Source: Gemmatimonadaceae bacterium (GTDB lineage: Bacteria; Gemmatimonadota; Gemmatimonadetes; Gemmatimonadales; Gemmatimonadaceae). Taken from it: 64,000 bases of DNA. The translations under genes were made by a program, and so were the position numbers. The DNA lies in assembly GCA_019186945.1 (NCBI GenBank), contig JABAQJ010000011.1, forward strand, positions 62,001 through 126,000, given 5' to 3'. Within the stretch, counting starts at the first letter, position 1. Each line of letters opens with the position of its first letter. Below the pieces are notes generated by a model, which saw only the letters and a program-made list of their open reading frames with translations, ran no database searches and was not told the origin of the DNA. Below are positions 35,033 to 45,763 of the stretch, in pieces.

Positions 35033-37243
35033 ATGATGCGACCCGTGATCAGTCGGCGTGCCATGCTCCTGGCAGCCTTGTGCGCCGCGGTTCTCTCCGG
35101 CGCGATCCTCTTCCGCGCCGGGTCGCTCGGTGCCTCCCAGGCGCAGACGACTATCCGCGGGAATGCTCCCGGCGAGTGGCGGTATTGGGGAGCGGATGCG
35201 TGGAGTACACGCTACTCTCCGCTCGACCAGATCGACGCGTCGAACTTCAAGGATCTCGAAGTCGCATGGCAATGGAAGGGCGGCGCCTTCGGAGCTGACG
35301 AGTACTACCGCACGACGCCGCTATATGCGAGCGGGCGCCTGTTCACAGTGGCCACAACACGCCGCGTGGCGATGGCGATCGATCCCGCGAATGGTGAGAC
35401 CCTGTGGATGTGGCGCCTGGACGAAGGGATCCGTTGGCAGAAGGCACCCCGCCAGTTCGCGGGCAGGGGCCTGTCGTACTGGACCGATGGGCGGGAGGAG
35501 CGCGTCATAGTGGTAACGCCCGGATACCACATGGCATCGCTCGATGCCCGGACGGGTCGTCCGGACCCAGGGTTCGGCAAGGATGGCGTCGTCGACCTGA
35601 TGGAAGGACTCGACCTTCCGATGGTGAAGCTGGCGGTCGACGATACCGGATCGCTGATCATCTCGGATGCGGCACCGTACCGGAAAGCGCGCCCCGGCGA
35701 GACGTGGAATCCGGTGACTCGCACGGGAGCCGACGGCACTGTCGGAATCGACCCTTCCTACGGACAGATCGCCAACAGTTCGCCAGCGATCATCGTTGGC
35801 GATGTCATCGTGGTCGGTAACTCGTCGATCCACGGCTATTACCCGATTCGCTCCCGCAACATCCCGGGCTACGTTCGCGGTTACGACGTGCGAACTGGCA
35901 AGCAGCTTTGGCGGTTCAACCTGATACCGCAGCCTGGGGAGTTCGGCGCCGAGACGTGGACGCGAGGCTCGAAGGTTCATACCGAGGGCGTGGGAAAGGT
36001 GGATGCCTGGGCCACCTACGCCGCCGATCCCGAGTTGGGTTTGGCGTATATCCCGACGGGGATGCCGTTGCTCGACGAGTACGGCGGCCATCGACCGGGC
36101 GCCAACCTGTTCGGCAACAGCCTGGTAGCCATCGATGTGAAGACGGGGCAGCGGAGGTGGCACTATCAGTTCGTCCACCACGACATCTGGGATTACGACA
36201 CCCCGATGTCCCCGAACGTGATGGATGTGACAGTGAATGGGCAGCGGCGAAAAGTCATTGCCCAAACGACCAAGCAAGGGTGGATGTACGTGCTGGACCG
36301 GGTGACCGGCGAGCCGATCTGGCCGATCGTCGAAACGCCGGTTCCGCAGAGCGAGGTACCGGGCGAGGAATCGTGGCCAACGCAGCCTATCCCCACCAGG
36401 CCGGCACCGTACTCGCAGCAGGGATTGGTGGAGTCAGACTTGATCGACTACACGCCGGCGGTGAAGGATTCGGCCTTGAAGCTGGCGAAGCAGTGCAGGA
36501 TGGGCCCGTACTACATTCCCGCTTCGCCGACCGATGGGACCGCGAAGAGCGGCTACAAGTGTTCGTGGTACGCCCCGGGAGCGAGCGGCGGCGTGAACAT
36601 CGATGGCGGCGCGGCCGTCGACCCGGAGACCGGGATGATCTACGTCGGCTCGCAGACCGGCATGAGTACCATCCAGGTGCAACACGACCCCTGCTCGGAG
36701 TTCCGGTACAGCTCGCCCCGCGACAATTGCGGCTTGGCCGGCGCCCTCCCTCCCCCGCCAGGTTACACACCGGGCCAGGACCGTGGAGGCGATTGGGAGG
36801 CGCGTTCCCGCATGTCCATGATCGGCGGCGTCTCGATCGTAAAGCCGAAGGAATACGGCGGCGTGACAGCCTACGACCTCAACTCCGGCGACAAGGCGTG
36901 GTGGATCCCGAATGGCGTCTGGATGCAGGTGACGAGCAAGGATCCCATCCTTGCCGGCGTTACTCTTCCGCCGGTCGGGGGCCGCGGACAGGCACAGATC
37001 ATCACGACGAAGACGCTGGTGATCTACGGTACCGGACGGAACGGCTCGGACAATCCGCCGCAGCTCTACGCGGTGGACAAGGCAACCGGCAAACAGGTGG
37101 GCTCGGTGCGGATACCATCCAGAACCACGGCCGTGCCGATGACTTTTCTGCACAAGGGGAAACAGTACATCGTCTTCGCCACCGGAGCGGGATCGAATAC
37201 CTCTTTGGTGGCGCTGACACTGCCTGACGGGGGCACGAGATAG
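35033..37243 (+). CDS. PQQ-dependent dehydrogenase (quinoprotein)
   Basis: A 736-aa exported eight-bladed propeller dehydrogenase; AGGAG lies 5 nt before ATG 35033 and 8 nt before a second ATG at 35036. The N-terminus RRAMLLAALCAAVLSGAILF is a signal peptide or anchor. PQQ-family markers include EWRYWGADAWSTRYSPLDQI, HHDIWDYDTPMSPNVMDV, GWMYVLDRVTGEPIWPI and the tryptophan-docking-type repeats. The family oxidises alcohols or sugars in the periplasm using PQQ and a divalent metal; the substrate is not deducible. No PQQ biosynthesis genes are in this window. It pairs with the adjacent cytochrome c. Confidence 0.92.
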   Translation: MMRPVISRRAMLLAALCAAVLSGAILFRAGSLGASQAQTTIRGNAPGEWRYWGADAWSTRYSPLDQIDASNFKDLEVAWQWKGGAFGADEYYRTTPLYASGRLFTVATTRRVAMAIDPANGETLWMWRLDEGIRWQKAPRQFAGRGLSYWTDGREERVIVVTPGYHMASLDARTGRPDPGFGKDGVVDLMEGLDLPMVKLAVDDTGSLIISDAAPYRKARPGETWNPVTRTGADGTVGIDPSYGQIANSSPAIIVGDVIVVGNSSIHGYYPIRSRNIPGYVRGYDVRTGKQLWRFNLIPQPGEFGAETWTRGSKVHTEGVGKVDAWATYAADPELGLAYIPTGMPLLDEYGGHRPGANLFGNSLVAIDVKTGQRRWHYQFVHHDIWDYDTPMSPNVMDVTVNGQRRKVIAQTTKQGWMYVLDRVTGEPIWPIVETPVPQSEVPGEESWPTQPIPTRPAPYSQQGLVESDLIDYTPAVKDSALKLAKQCRMGPYYIPASPTDGTAKSGYKCSWYAPGASGGVNIDGGAAVDPETGMIYVGSQTGMSTIQVQHDPCSEFRYSSPRDNCGLAGALPPPPGYTPGQDRGGDWEARSRMSMIGGVSIVKPKEYGGVTAYDLNSGDKAWWIPNGVWMQVTSKDPILAGVTLPPVGGRGQAQIITTKTLVIYGTGRNGSDNPPQLYAVDKATGKQVGSVRIPSRTTAVPMTFLHKGKQYIVFATGAGSNTSLVALTLPDGGTR

Positions 37244-37314
37244 CGATGCTACGGCGCGACCGAGCTACCGTTCGCAACTCGCCAGGCGGACGTCCCCTGC
37301 ATCAGCACCCCGTT

Positions 37315-39534
37315 CTAGACCGTGCGGAACCCGTGCCTGGAAAGTGGAAGCGAACGGATCCTCTTGCCAGTTGCCGCAAAGATCGCGCTGCATAGCGCCG
37401 GGACGGCCGGCGGCAGCGCCGGTTCCCCAATACCTGTCGGCGAGAGGTCGCTCTTGACCCAATGCACCTCGACTGGCGGGGTCTGCTTGAGGCGTAACAG
37501 AGGGAATGCGTTGTAGTTCGACTGCACCGCTTTCCCGCCCTCGATCGTGATCTCCTGTGCGAAGGCCTCCGACAGGCCGTCCAGCACCGCGCCCTGCACC
37601 TGATTTTCGGCGTTACTGGGGTTGATGATCTGGTTGCCGATGTCACAGGCCACCCAGACCTTGTCCACTTTCACTCCGCCGTCCACGCTTACCGTGGCCT
37701 GCACGACTTCGGCGACGTAGCCGCGATGGCTGAAATGGAATGCGATCCCCATCCCCGTCCCCTTCGGCAGGGACTTCTTTCCCCAACCCGACTGCTCGGC
37801 GACCGCTGCAACGACCGCCTTCATTCGCGGAGCGTTGAAAAGCACGGGCTGAGGTCCGCTCGCCGGCGCAGGCTGGTCACCGATCGGCGCGTTCGACAGC
37901 AATTCCAGCCGGAACTCCACTGGATCCTTTCCTGCCGATTCCGCCAGCTCATCGATGAAAGACTGTGTGGCGAAAGCGATGCCGTTGCTGCCCGGCGCCC
38001 GCAACGCGCCGGTCGGGATGCCTAACGGCATGACCGAGACATCCAGCGCGAAGTTTGGGATGAAGCGCGCCGGGAACTCAGTTGCGCCAATGCCCGCGCT
38101 GGGCGCGAAGCGCTCGCCCTCGCCAAACGATACGAAATGGTTCTTCCATGCCGACAGCCTGCCGCTCGCATCCACGCCGCCAGTGAGGTAGTGCCACCCA
38201 GCTGGTCGATAGAAGTCGTGCCGCATGTCGTCTTCGCGCGACCATAGCAGCTTCACCGGTGCGCCGACCTGCCTGGCGATCCAGGCCGCCTCCACCATGT
38301 AGTCGTTGTTGAGCCGGCGGCCGAAACCGCCACCCGCCCGCGTCAGGTGGACAGTGACATCGGACTCCTGGATGCCTAATGTGCGCGCCACCAGGGTGCG
38401 GCCGCCCGCAGGAGTCTGCGACGGCGCCCAGATCTCGACCTTGCCGTCACGAGCGTGCGCCGTGCAGTTCTGCGGTTCGAGTGTTGCGTGGGCAATGAAC
38501 GGATAGAAGTACTCGGCAGAGACGGTCCTGGCAGCGGCCCCGAGCGCCGCATCGGCATCGCCGTCCTTCCGCATGGAGCGCTGAGGCCCCTGTTTCGAGA
38601 ACGCCGCAGCCTGGACGGCAAACCCGGCGCTGCTCTGTGTCGACGTAGGATGGTCGCGCCAATCGACGATCAGCTTCTGGCGGGCAGTCTGCGCCGCCCA
38701 CCATGTGTCGGCGACGATCGCGACACCGCTCAGCAGGCCTGTCAGGTCCGTTCCGCCGTCGACGACGAAGGCGTGCTTCACGCCCCACATCCGTCTGATG
38801 TCCTCCAGGTTCGCCCCGGCGACCTTGGCGGCATACACCGGCGCCTTCTCGAACACGGCGTACAGCATGCCGGGGAGCGTCACGTCGATGCCGTACAGTG
38901 GCTTCCCCGTAACGATCGCATGATTGTCGACACCGGGAACTCGCGTGCCGATCAACCGGAAGTCCCCGGGTTGTTTGAGCGTCACCTTCTCCAGCTCGGG
39001 CGCTGCCACGGTCGCTGCTTTCGCCAGAAGCTCGCCATAGCGCGCGCTCCGGCCTGACGCCCTGTGAAACACGACGCCCGATGCCGTTGTGCATTCGCCC
39101 TCCGGAACACCCCACGTTTGCGACGCAGCAGCGACCAGCATCGCGCGGGCCGCCGCACCCACGCGTCGCATCGGCAGCCAGTTGGTCGGCGTCGCGGTAC
39201 TCCCACCGGCGAACTGCGCCTGGAAACTCACCGTGTCCAGGTCGCCCTGCTGCACCCGGACGTTCTTCCAGTCGACGTCCAGCTCATCGGCTATCAGCAT
39301 CGGGAGCATCGTCTTCACGCCCTGACCGATCTCCGGATTCTTCGCCACGATGGTGACGATGCCATCCGGAGCGATCCGGATGAACGCGTTAGGCATGAAG
39401 TCCGCCGCCGGAATCTGCGCCAGCGCTTCGACGGGTCGCAACGCGTCGAGATACGTGCCGAACATGAGGCCGCCGCCGGCGATGGTCGTGACGCGCAGGA
39501 AGTTGCGGCGATCGACTCGAAAGGGGGTGTCCAT
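37315..39534 (-). CDS. Xanthine-dehydrogenase-family molybdopterin subunit (IorB-like)
   Basis: The large molybdopterin-cytosine-dinucleotide subunit of an aldehyde/isoquinoline-type hydroxylase, 739 aa from ATG 39534 with GGAG upstream. A Tat signal ([14 protein letters not shown], twin Arg at 9-10) shows it is exported folded. Cofactor-binding segments include [44 protein letters not shown] and the C-terminal catalytic [14 protein letters not shown], whose Glu is the expected base. Its [2Fe-2S] partner is encoded 11 nt upstream. Likely electron acceptor is a periplasmic cytochrome c; the nearby convergent PQQ system suggests a shared acceptor. Confidence 0.93.
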   Translation of the reverse strand: MDTPFRVDRRNFLRVTTIAGGGLMFGTYLDALRPVEALAQIPAADFMPNAFIRIAPDGIVTIVAKNPEIGQGVKTMLPMLIADELDVDWKNVRVQQGDLDTVSFQAQFAGGSTATPTNWLPMRRVGAAARAMLVAAASQTWGVPEGECTTASGVVFHRASGRSARYGELLAKAATVAAPELEKVTLKQPGDFRLIGTRVPGVDNHAIVTGKPLYGIDVTLPGMLYAVFEKAPVYAAKVAGANLEDIRRMWGVKHAFVVDGGTDLTGLLSGVAIVADTWWAAQTARQKLIVDWRDHPTSTQSSAGFAVQAAAFSKQGPQRSMRKDGDADAALGAAARTVSAEYFYPFIAHATLEPQNCTAHARDGKVEIWAPSQTPAGGRTLVARTLGIQESDVTVHLTRAGGGFGRRLNNDYMVEAAWIARQVGAPVKLLWSREDDMRHDFYRPAGWHYLTGGVDASGRLSAWKNHFVSFGEGERFAPSAGIGATEFPARFIPNFALDVSVMPLGIPTGALRAPGSNGIAFATQSFIDELAESAGKDPVEFRLELLSNAPIGDQPAPASGPQPVLFNAPRMKAVVAAVAEQSGWGKKSLPKGTGMGIAFHFSHRGYVAEVVQATVSVDGGVKVDKVWVACDIGNQIINPSNAENQVQGAVLDGLSEAFAQEITIEGGKAVQSNYNAFPLLRLKQTPPVEVHWVKSDLSPTGIGEPALPPAVPALCSAIFAATGKRIRSLPLSRHGFRTV

Positions 39535-39545
39535 GGTCGGCTCCG

Positions 39546-40055
39546 TTACTCGTTGGTCTCGCCGGCCGCATTCGAGCGGCCGGGAGTCGAGGCATTCGCC
39601 GCCGGCGCGTCCGCAGCACGATGGATTGCCTCGCGGATTCGCACGTACGTCGCACATCGGCACAGGTGTCCGTTCATGGCCGCGTCGATGTCTGCATCGG
39701 TCGGCTTGGGATTCTTCGCAAGCAGCGCTGCCGCGGACATGATCTGTCCGGCCTGACAGTAGCCGCATTGCGGGACGTCCACCTCTTCCCATGCCCTCTG
39801 GACTGGATGCGATCCGTCTGGCGACAGGCCTTCGATAGTGGTGACATCGGCGCCAGCAACACGAGAAATCGGCGTTCGGCACGAGCGCGTCGGAACGCCT
39901 TTCACGTGCACCGTGCAGGCGGAACACTGTGCGATGCCACACCCGTACTTGGTTCCCTTGAGATCCAGGACGTCGCGAAGAACCCAGAGCAGAGGCATGT
40001 CCGGAGGGACATCTACCGTGGTGCGTTTCCCGTTAACGGTGAACGTGGTCGGCAT
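39546..40055 (-). CDS. (2Fe-2S) small subunit (IorA-like)
   Basis: The iron-sulfur subunit of the molybdopterin hydroxylase, 169 aa from ATG 40055. It contains both [2Fe-2S] clusters: Cys39, Cys44, Cys47, Cys59 (plant-ferredoxin type, CGIAQCSAC) and Cys97, Cys100, Cys132, Cys134 (CGYCQAGQ and CRC). It has no signal peptide, so it should be co-exported with the Tat-signalled large subunit. A polar Ala/Thr/Asn tail follows the second cluster domain. The gene begins the two-gene operon with the large subunit. Confidence 0.94.
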   Translation of the reverse strand: MPTTFTVNGKRTTVDVPPDMPLLWVLRDVLDLKGTKYGCGIAQCSACTVHVKGVPTRSCRTPISRVAGADVTTIEGLSPDGSHPVQRAWEEVDVPQCGYCQAGQIMSAAALLAKNPKPTDADIDAAMNGHLCRCATYVRIREAIHRAADAPAANASTPGRSNAAGETNE

Positions 40056-40153
40056 GAAGTGCGTTCCCCCGAAGCGTGTGGTGCTCCAATGTAAGTCGAT
40101 CCTGTCGCCGGCGAGAGCCCATTGCAAGCAGACGAATGCGAACCGGGATCTCT

Positions 40154-41179
40154 CTACTTCCGCACATAGCGCTTCAGCGCTTTCTGGCCAACCTCGGCGC
40201 CGTACACGTTTCCATCGACGTCCACGGCAACCCCCTCGGCCGAACTCGTGCTCGGCGGGTTCTCGGCTGGATCGGGAATGAACGCAGAGACGCTTCCGTC
40301 CTTCGCACTGCCGATACGAATACCGCGCTTCCAGGCCTTGCGCGAAGGCTCGACCGAGCCGGATTCCGAGTCGGCTACGTAGATCCGGTCCTGCTTGTCG
40401 ATGTAGATCCCGCTCGGACGTGAGAACTGATACCAGGTGTCCAGTATCCTGCCATCCTGATCGTAAATGACGATCCGATCGTTCCCGCGATCGCCCACGA
40501 AGAGCCGGCCCTGGGAATCCATTGCAAGAGCATGTGGCTGGTCGAGCTCGCCCGTGCCGTGTCCCCACGTTCCCCAGGTGGATAACAGCGTCCCTTCTTT
40601 CGAGAACTTCAGGATCCGTGCGTTGGCGCCTGCGGACGACGAGTGTCCTTCGGCAACGAAGATCGTCCCGTCAGACGCAACCAGCACGTCGTTCGGCTGC
40701 CAGAAATGTTCGGGTTCCTTCCCTCCCCCCGCCTTGCCCAGCGTCATCAGGAGCGTACCGTCGGGACTGAACTTGAAGACTTGATGTCCCTTGGCAGGAC
40801 CATCGGCTTGCGCACGACCGGTACACGCGCAGTCGGTGACCCACACGTTCCCATCGGGATCGACCGCAATCCCGTGCGGCGAGATCAGCAGCCCTCCGGC
40901 GAACGCGTGGACCAGCTCTCCCGCCGGATTGAACTTGAGAATGGCCGGGAGCGCAGACGCTCCGCAGCTGTTGGCGCCGCACCGTTCGGCAACCCAAATG
41001 CTCCTCCCGTCCCTGTCGATATCGACCGCGCTGGTGGATCCCCATGTGCGTCCCTCCGGGAGCCTCGCCCAACCCTCGACCGTCCGGTATGGAGCAGGAA
41101 GCTCGTTGTTCGGCTTGGCCTGCGCTGCAAGGGAGAGCGGGGTCAGAATCAGAACGAGGGCAACGCGTGGCAGCGGCAT
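40154..41179 (-). CDS. Exported NHL-repeat propeller protein
   Basis: A 341-aa protein from ATG 41179 with a short signal peptide ending at SLAAQA. NHL repeats ([59 protein letters not shown]) predict a periplasmic beta-propeller of the peptidylamidoglycolate-lyase type. Cys-containing CGANSCG and CACTGRA may form disulfides. It lies 98 nt upstream of the IorAB-like genes on the same strand and may belong with them or be independent. A related but distinct propeller is at 20848-22020. Confidence 0.85.
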   Translation of the reverse strand: MPLPRVALVLILTPLSLAAQAKPNNELPAPYRTVEGWARLPEGRTWGSTSAVDIDRDGRSIWVAERCGANSCGASALPAILKFNPAGELVHAFAGGLLISPHGIAVDPDGNVWVTDCACTGRAQADGPAKGHQVFKFSPDGTLLMTLGKAGGGKEPEHFWQPNDVLVASDGTIFVAEGHSSSAGANARILKFSKEGTLLSTWGTWGHGTGELDQPHALAMDSQGRLFVGDRGNDRIVIYDQDGRILDTWYQFSRPSGIYIDKQDRIYVADSESGSVEPSRKAWKRGIRIGSAKDGSVSAFIPDPAENPPSTSSAEGVAVDVDGNVYGAEVGQKALKRYVRK

Positions 41180-41243
41180 TGGGGGGAGCCTCGATAGGTG
41201 TTGGCGTCGCAGCAAGATAGCACGCGGCCCCGCGAAGAACGGC

Positions 41244-41813
41244 TCACGCGGTCGTCGTACGGGACAGCGCTATTATCGTGTCCCACTCGGCAGGGGCAAC
41301 CGGAGTAACCGAAAGCCTGCCGATCCGCAGCATGGCCATGGCGGCCAGCGCCGGCGTTCGCTTGATCTCGGCGAGCGTCACCGGTCGTGGCAATCGTTCG
41401 ATGGCGTGCAGGTCGACCATGAACCAGGTGGGGTCGGCGGGATCGGACCTGGGATCGTATCCGTGGTGCTTGGCGTCGAACGCCGTTGAATCCGGATGGG
41501 CCTCCTTCGCCACCTCACAGATGCCGACGATGGCCTGCGGGTTGGTGCTCGAATGATAGAAGAAGACGCGGTCTCCCTTCCGCATGCCAACGCGCATGAA
41601 GTTCCTGGCGACGAAGTTCCGGACGCCGTCCCACGATGTCGTCTGCCCGGGCAGGGAGAGCAAGGCGTCGAACGAGAAGGTATCAGGCTCGGACTTCACG
41701 AGCCAATAGCGTTTCTCACCGGCCCTGCGTGGTGACAGCGCGGCGTCCCATGGGCCGGCGCCGGCCGCCGGTTTCCTCTGAGCCGATTTCAACGGCTTCT
41801 TTCTGGTGGGCAT
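41244..41813 (-). CDS. EVE-domain protein
   Basis: A 189-aa protein. After a basic, Lys-rich 35-residue N-terminus, the EVE core begins with RYWLVKSEPDTFSFD and continues with TSWDGVRNFVARNFMRVGMRKGDRVFFYHSSTNPQAIVGICEV, a PUA/YTH-like fold that binds modified bases in RNA or DNA. It may read RNA modifications or 5-hydroxymethylcytosine-type marks. Single-gene neighbourhood; no restriction genes nearby. Confidence 0.9.
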   Translation of the reverse strand: MPTRKKPLKSAQRKPAAGAGPWDAALSPRRAGEKRYWLVKSEPDTFSFDALLSLPGQTTSWDGVRNFVARNFMRVGMRKGDRVFFYHSSTNPQAIVGICEVAKEAHPDSTAFDAKHHGYDPRSDPADPTWFMVDLHAIERLPRPVTLAEIKRTPALAAMAMLRIGRLSVTPVAPAEWDTIIALSRTTTA

Positions 41814-41883
41814 ACGCTGCCTCGTGTGGTTGTTGCTGTCGTTGATGCGCCTTGGCGACGAGCGTCCATATCGGCGCGAACGG

Positions 41884-44220
41884 CTATGGCGGCGGGGCGA
41901 TCGAGTAATTCTCCGGCGCCGTTCCGTGCAACAGGTGCTCCACGAAGAAGTCCCACGTCCGGCGAATCACGTACGGATGTTGCGTCAGGTTGTGATCGGC
42001 ATCGGGCAGGATCAACAGGTCAAACCGCTTGTTCGCCTTCACCAGCGCATCGACCAGTGCGATCGTATGAGCGGGATGGACGTTGTCGTCCATATCCCCA
42101 TGGACGAGGAACAGGTGCCCCCTAAGGTTGGCGGCGAAGGTCTTGTTGGCGGCTTGCACATAGCTGTCGGTCCCGCGCACGCTGTCCTTCACCAACGGAC
42201 CCTGAAATCGTTCTCCCCACCCGTGGTAATACGTGCGGTTGTCGTGATTGCCGGCCGTGGAAACCGCCACTGAATAGAAATCGGGAAAGCGCAACATGGC
42301 ATCCGTGGACGAGAAGCCGCCGCCGGAATGTCCGTAGATGCCCACGCGCGTCATGTCCATCCACGGGAATCGTGCACCGAGTTGCTTGATGGCCGTGACG
42401 TGATCGGGAATACCGTTGTCCCCCATGTTGCCGTACCAGAGCGTATACAGCGACTTGTTGCGCGGAGTGTTGCCCAACGCATCGATCTCCAGCACCACGA
42501 AGCCAAGTTCGGCGAGGGCCTGCACCTGTCCCATCTGCGAGTAAGAGAAAGACGAAGACGACGGATAGAAAACCTTGCTGACCGGCGAGATGAGCGGACC
42601 CGGATAGATGTGATCGATCACAGGATAGCGTTTCGTCGAGTCGAAATTGCTCGGCTTGTAGAGGACGCCGGTGATCTCCGTGATTCCGTCACGTGCCTTG
42701 GCGGTGAAGATTTCACCCGGCCGCCAACCGGTCGAGCGAAGTTGCGCGATGTCGGCCCGCTCCAATTCCCTGACGATTTTTCCTTCAGCAGAACGGAGGA
42801 CGGTCGTCGGCGGCGTGTCTACGCGGGACCAGACGTCGATGAAGAACTTGCCACCGGCGATCGCCGCGACGCTGTGCATGCCCTCCTCGGGTGACAGCAG
42901 CGCGAGTCCTGATCCGTCGAGATTCACGCCATAGAGGAAGTCGTACTCGGGATGCCTTCCTTGCTCCCTGCCCCGGGCAAGGAAGTAAAGGCGACCACGT
43001 GTTTCGTCGACGGCGACCAGCGCGGTGACGACCCACGGTCCACTGGTGATCTGACCCTTTTTCGCACCGTCAGCACCCACGAGATAGAGGTGACCCCAGC
43101 CATCGCGCTCGGAGAACCAGATCATGTCCCCGCTCTTGAGCGGACGCCATAGAGTGCCGCTGGTGACGACGTCCGGCGACCCGATCACGTACGTCCTGCT
43201 GCTGTCCGCAAACAGCGTTCGCGCCGCGCCGCCAGCCGCATCGGCCACCATTACCCGCACATGTTTCGGCCCGCGGTCGACATGCGTGAAAAAGACCTTG
43301 TCCGAGGCTGGCGCCCACTGCACGACTTTCGTGCTGAAGCCGTATAACGACATCAACGGCTGCGCCGGAGCGTCGATCTTTCGCGACGAGCGCGCCGCCA
43401 CGTCACCGACATACAGCTCCAACATCTCGACTGCCGAGTCGCCGGGAAGGGAGTACGGATACTCATAGGACGTCGGCCGTATCGTCGTGGAGGAGTACAG
43501 ATGGAACTTCTGGACGCCACGTTCGTCGATTCGGGCAATCGCCAGCCGCTTCGAATCCGGCGACCAGTAGACCTGTGGAGCAACCGGCTGCTTCAGCCTG
43601 ATCAGCGTTGGCGATGGCGAGCCAGCTCCGTAGCCGTACCCCGCGACGCCGTCCGTCGTCAGCTGGATCGAGTCCCCTCCGCTCACCGGCCGGATCCAGA
43701 TATTGTGGCCCGCGATGAACGCGTCCCAACGCTCGTCGGGCGACCGGACGAAACGCAGCCGGTTGGGAAGGGTGTCAGCCTTGACACACGTGTACTCGAC
43801 GATGTCGCAGCTGAAGCCGCTCTTGCCCATCCTGATACGCAAGCGACGCTCATCCCTGCCGTCGTTCTCGAACCGGAAGGTACGAAACGGCAGCTTGGTA
43901 CCGGCAACCGCTGTGTCCGCAGCACGCGAAAGCGCCGCCGCCAGACGATCGTTATCGAACAGCAGCGCACGTTGCGGCGGCATGGAGGCAGGATTCACGG
44001 AAACGAACTCGGCGCCACGCGGTGTGGTTACCCGGTACCAGAAGCGGGTGCTGTCGCGATACCAGTTAGGCGTGACCTGATCGCCGTATACGAAACGCGA
44101 GGCGTTCCAGGTGAGCATCTGTTCCGCGCGCCCGTAGTCGACGACCTGGGTACGGACGGCGCCGAACGGGATGGCCACGGCGAGCGCAACGAGTGAGGTG
44201 TTCGAGGCGAACGGGGGCAT
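41884..44220 (-). CDS. S9 family peptidase (dipeptidyl peptidase IV-like)
   Basis: An exported 778-aa serine peptidase from ATG 44220. An N-terminal eight-bladed DPPIV propeller (residues ~60-480) precedes an alpha/beta-hydrolase domain with nucleophile Ser632 in YGHSGGGFSS, the acidic MDDNVH and His in PDADHNL. The catalytic triad is intact. It should remove dipeptides, usually X-Pro, from peptides in the periplasm. It follows the histidine kinase by 25 nt, so it belongs to the OmpR/kinase operon; a link to peptide sensing is inference. Confidence 0.93.
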   Translation of the reverse strand: MPPFASNTSLVALAVAIPFGAVRTQVVDYGRAEQMLTWNASRFVYGDQVTPNWYRDSTRFWYRVTTPRGAEFVSVNPASMPPQRALLFDNDRLAAALSRAADTAVAGTKLPFRTFRFENDGRDERRLRIRMGKSGFSCDIVEYTCVKADTLPNRLRFVRSPDERWDAFIAGHNIWIRPVSGGDSIQLTTDGVAGYGYGAGSPSPTLIRLKQPVAPQVYWSPDSKRLAIARIDERGVQKFHLYSSTTIRPTSYEYPYSLPGDSAVEMLELYVGDVAARSSRKIDAPAQPLMSLYGFSTKVVQWAPASDKVFFTHVDRGPKHVRVMVADAAGGAARTLFADSSRTYVIGSPDVVTSGTLWRPLKSGDMIWFSERDGWGHLYLVGADGAKKGQITSGPWVVTALVAVDETRGRLYFLARGREQGRHPEYDFLYGVNLDGSGLALLSPEEGMHSVAAIAGGKFFIDVWSRVDTPPTTVLRSAEGKIVRELERADIAQLRSTGWRPGEIFTAKARDGITEITGVLYKPSNFDSTKRYPVIDHIYPGPLISPVSKVFYPSSSSFSYSQMGQVQALAELGFVVLEIDALGNTPRNKSLYTLWYGNMGDNGIPDHVTAIKQLGARFPWMDMTRVGIYGHSGGGFSSTDAMLRFPDFYSVAVSTAGNHDNRTYYHGWGERFQGPLVKDSVRGTDSYVQAANKTFAANLRGHLFLVHGDMDDNVHPAHTIALVDALVKANKRFDLLILPDADHNLTQHPYVIRRTWDFFVEHLLHGTAPENYSIAPPP

Positions 44221-44245
44221 GTGCACAGGGTGGCTGAATTCGGGA

Positions 44246-45763
44246 TCATACGGGGGGGCGCCACTCTGCGGCAGGGCTAATCGCTCCCTGAACACCGGGC
44301 TTCGCCGCCACGCTGGAGACAGGGACGCTGAAGCGGAACTCGGTACGCCCCGGCCGCGATTCCACCAGTTCCAGCCGGCCGTGGTGAAGTTCAGCTATTC
44401 GGCTTGCGATGGCGAGTCCCAGCCCGGCGCCGCTCGTGCCGGAGTTCTCTGCCCGAGATCGCGCGGCATCGGCACGAAAGAACCGCTCGAAAATCCGCGG
44501 CTGCACGCCCAGCGGAATCCCGGGCCCGCGGTCGCTCACGGTCACGCGGCAGTCTTCGCCCGACGACTCCATGCGCACTTCGACGGTTCCACCGCTGGGT
44601 GAGTACTTGATCGCGTTGTCGAGCAGATTCAGCAGCAGCCGGCCGAGCAGGTCGGCGTCGCCACGTACCAGGGCCGGGACGACCTTGGTCACCGACACAG
44701 TGACCTGCCGCTGATCCGCGATCTGGCGAACGGCGCGCGCGGCATCGATCACGGATTCCTCCAGGTACAACTCCTCTTCGCGGGTGACTAAATGGCCGGC
44801 ATCTGCCCTCGCAAGAAGGAACAGGTCGTCGACGATGCGCGTCAGTCGTCGTGCGGCATCCTGGATGATCGACACGGACTCGCGGTACTCGGATTCCGAT
44901 CGGTGGGGTCGTGACAGCGTGACGTCGGCTTCGGCGCGTAGAACCGCCGTCGGCGTGCGCAACTCATGGGAGGCGTCCGCCATGAAGCGCTGCTGCTGCG
45001 CGAATGCGTCTTCGAGCCGGTCGAGCAGATCGTTGAAGACACGGGAGAGCCCACCGAGTTCGTCTGAGCTGGCGACAGGAAGTCGCTCGTGCAGGTTGGT
45101 CGCACTGATGACGGCGGCGCGAGCAGCCATGGCGGTCACCGGTGCGAAACTGCGGTGCGCAAGGAAATAGCCGCCGCTCGCGGCCACGAGCAGGAGGAGC
45201 GGTATGGCGATGAAGTACGTGGTCTGGATGCGGGTGAGGATCGCGTCGAGATCGTTGAGCGCATAGACCCCAACCAGCACGAACTCTTCGCCCTGGAACG
45301 GAAGCGGTCTGGCAACGATCCTATAGTCGATCGGCAAGTGCGTCAGGGTGAGCGCGACTGGCTGCCGTGGATCGTGCCCACGCAGGACGGGACGGAGCAG
45401 CTCGGGGTCCAGCAAACGCGGTTCTCCTCGCTCGATACCGCGTTCTTCAGGGGCAGCCCCGGCCACGATCGTGTGCAGCGAGTCGTCGAGAATGACGATG
45501 CCCAGCTCACGGAAGCGCACCTCGTCCACGGTCGTGCGCATGGCCTCACGCGTGGAGGGCGCAAACCGCCGTTCGGCGGTGAGCTCGCGCGCGAATGCCG
45601 TGAGGGCGTCATTGATGAAGCTATCGGTTCTGCTCAGCAGTGTGCGCGCGAACACGAGGTACGAAATCAGGGTGAGCGCGATCAGTGGTGCCCCGAGAAC
45701 CAGCGTGTACCAGATCGTCAGGCGACCGCGAAGCGAGGAGGGCCAGACGCGCATGGGCGTCAC
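44246..45763 (-). CDS. Sensor histidine kinase (HAMP, HisKA)
   Basis: A 505-aa two-helix kinase. Transmembrane segments at ~17-38 and ~182-202 flank a ~140-residue periplasmic sensor; HAMP follows (~203-255), then phospho-His266 in ASHELRTP and the ATPase boxes LLNLLDNAIKYS, RGPGIP and GAGLGLAIASR. The C-terminal extension (~25 residues) reaches close to the peptidase start. The GTG/ATG start region overlaps the regulator stop by 4 nt (ATGA), showing tight coupling. Confidence 0.93.
   Translation of the reverse strand: MTPMRVWPSSLRGRLTIWYTLVLGAPLIALTLISYLVFARTLLSRTDSFINDALTAFARELTAERRFAPSTREAMRTTVDEVRFRELGIVILDDSLHTIVAGAAPEERGIERGEPRLLDPELLRPVLRGHDPRQPVALTLTHLPIDYRIVARPLPFQGEEFVLVGVYALNDLDAILTRIQTTYFIAIPLLLLVAASGGYFLAHRSFAPVTAMAARAAVISATNLHERLPVASSDELGGLSRVFNDLLDRLEDAFAQQQRFMADASHELRTPTAVLRAEADVTLSRPHRSESEYRESVSIIQDAARRLTRIVDDLFLLARADAGHLVTREEELYLEESVIDAARAVRQIADQRQVTVSVTKVVPALVRGDADLLGRLLLNLLDNAIKYSPSGGTVEVRMESSGEDCRVTVSDRGPGIPLGVQPRIFERFFRADAARSRAENSGTSGAGLGLAIASRIAELHHGRLELVESRPGRTEFRFSVPVSSVAAKPGVQGAISPAAEWRPPV

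Noticed and set aside
35908..37227. 439-codon frame inside the PQQ dehydrogenase gene
   Set aside because: Shifted frame of a clear quinoprotein; no PQQ motifs in it.
41244..41813. EVE-domain protein as part of a restriction or phage-defence island
   Set aside because: No restriction enzyme, methylase or McrB-type gene is adjacent; an isolated EVE protein is common.
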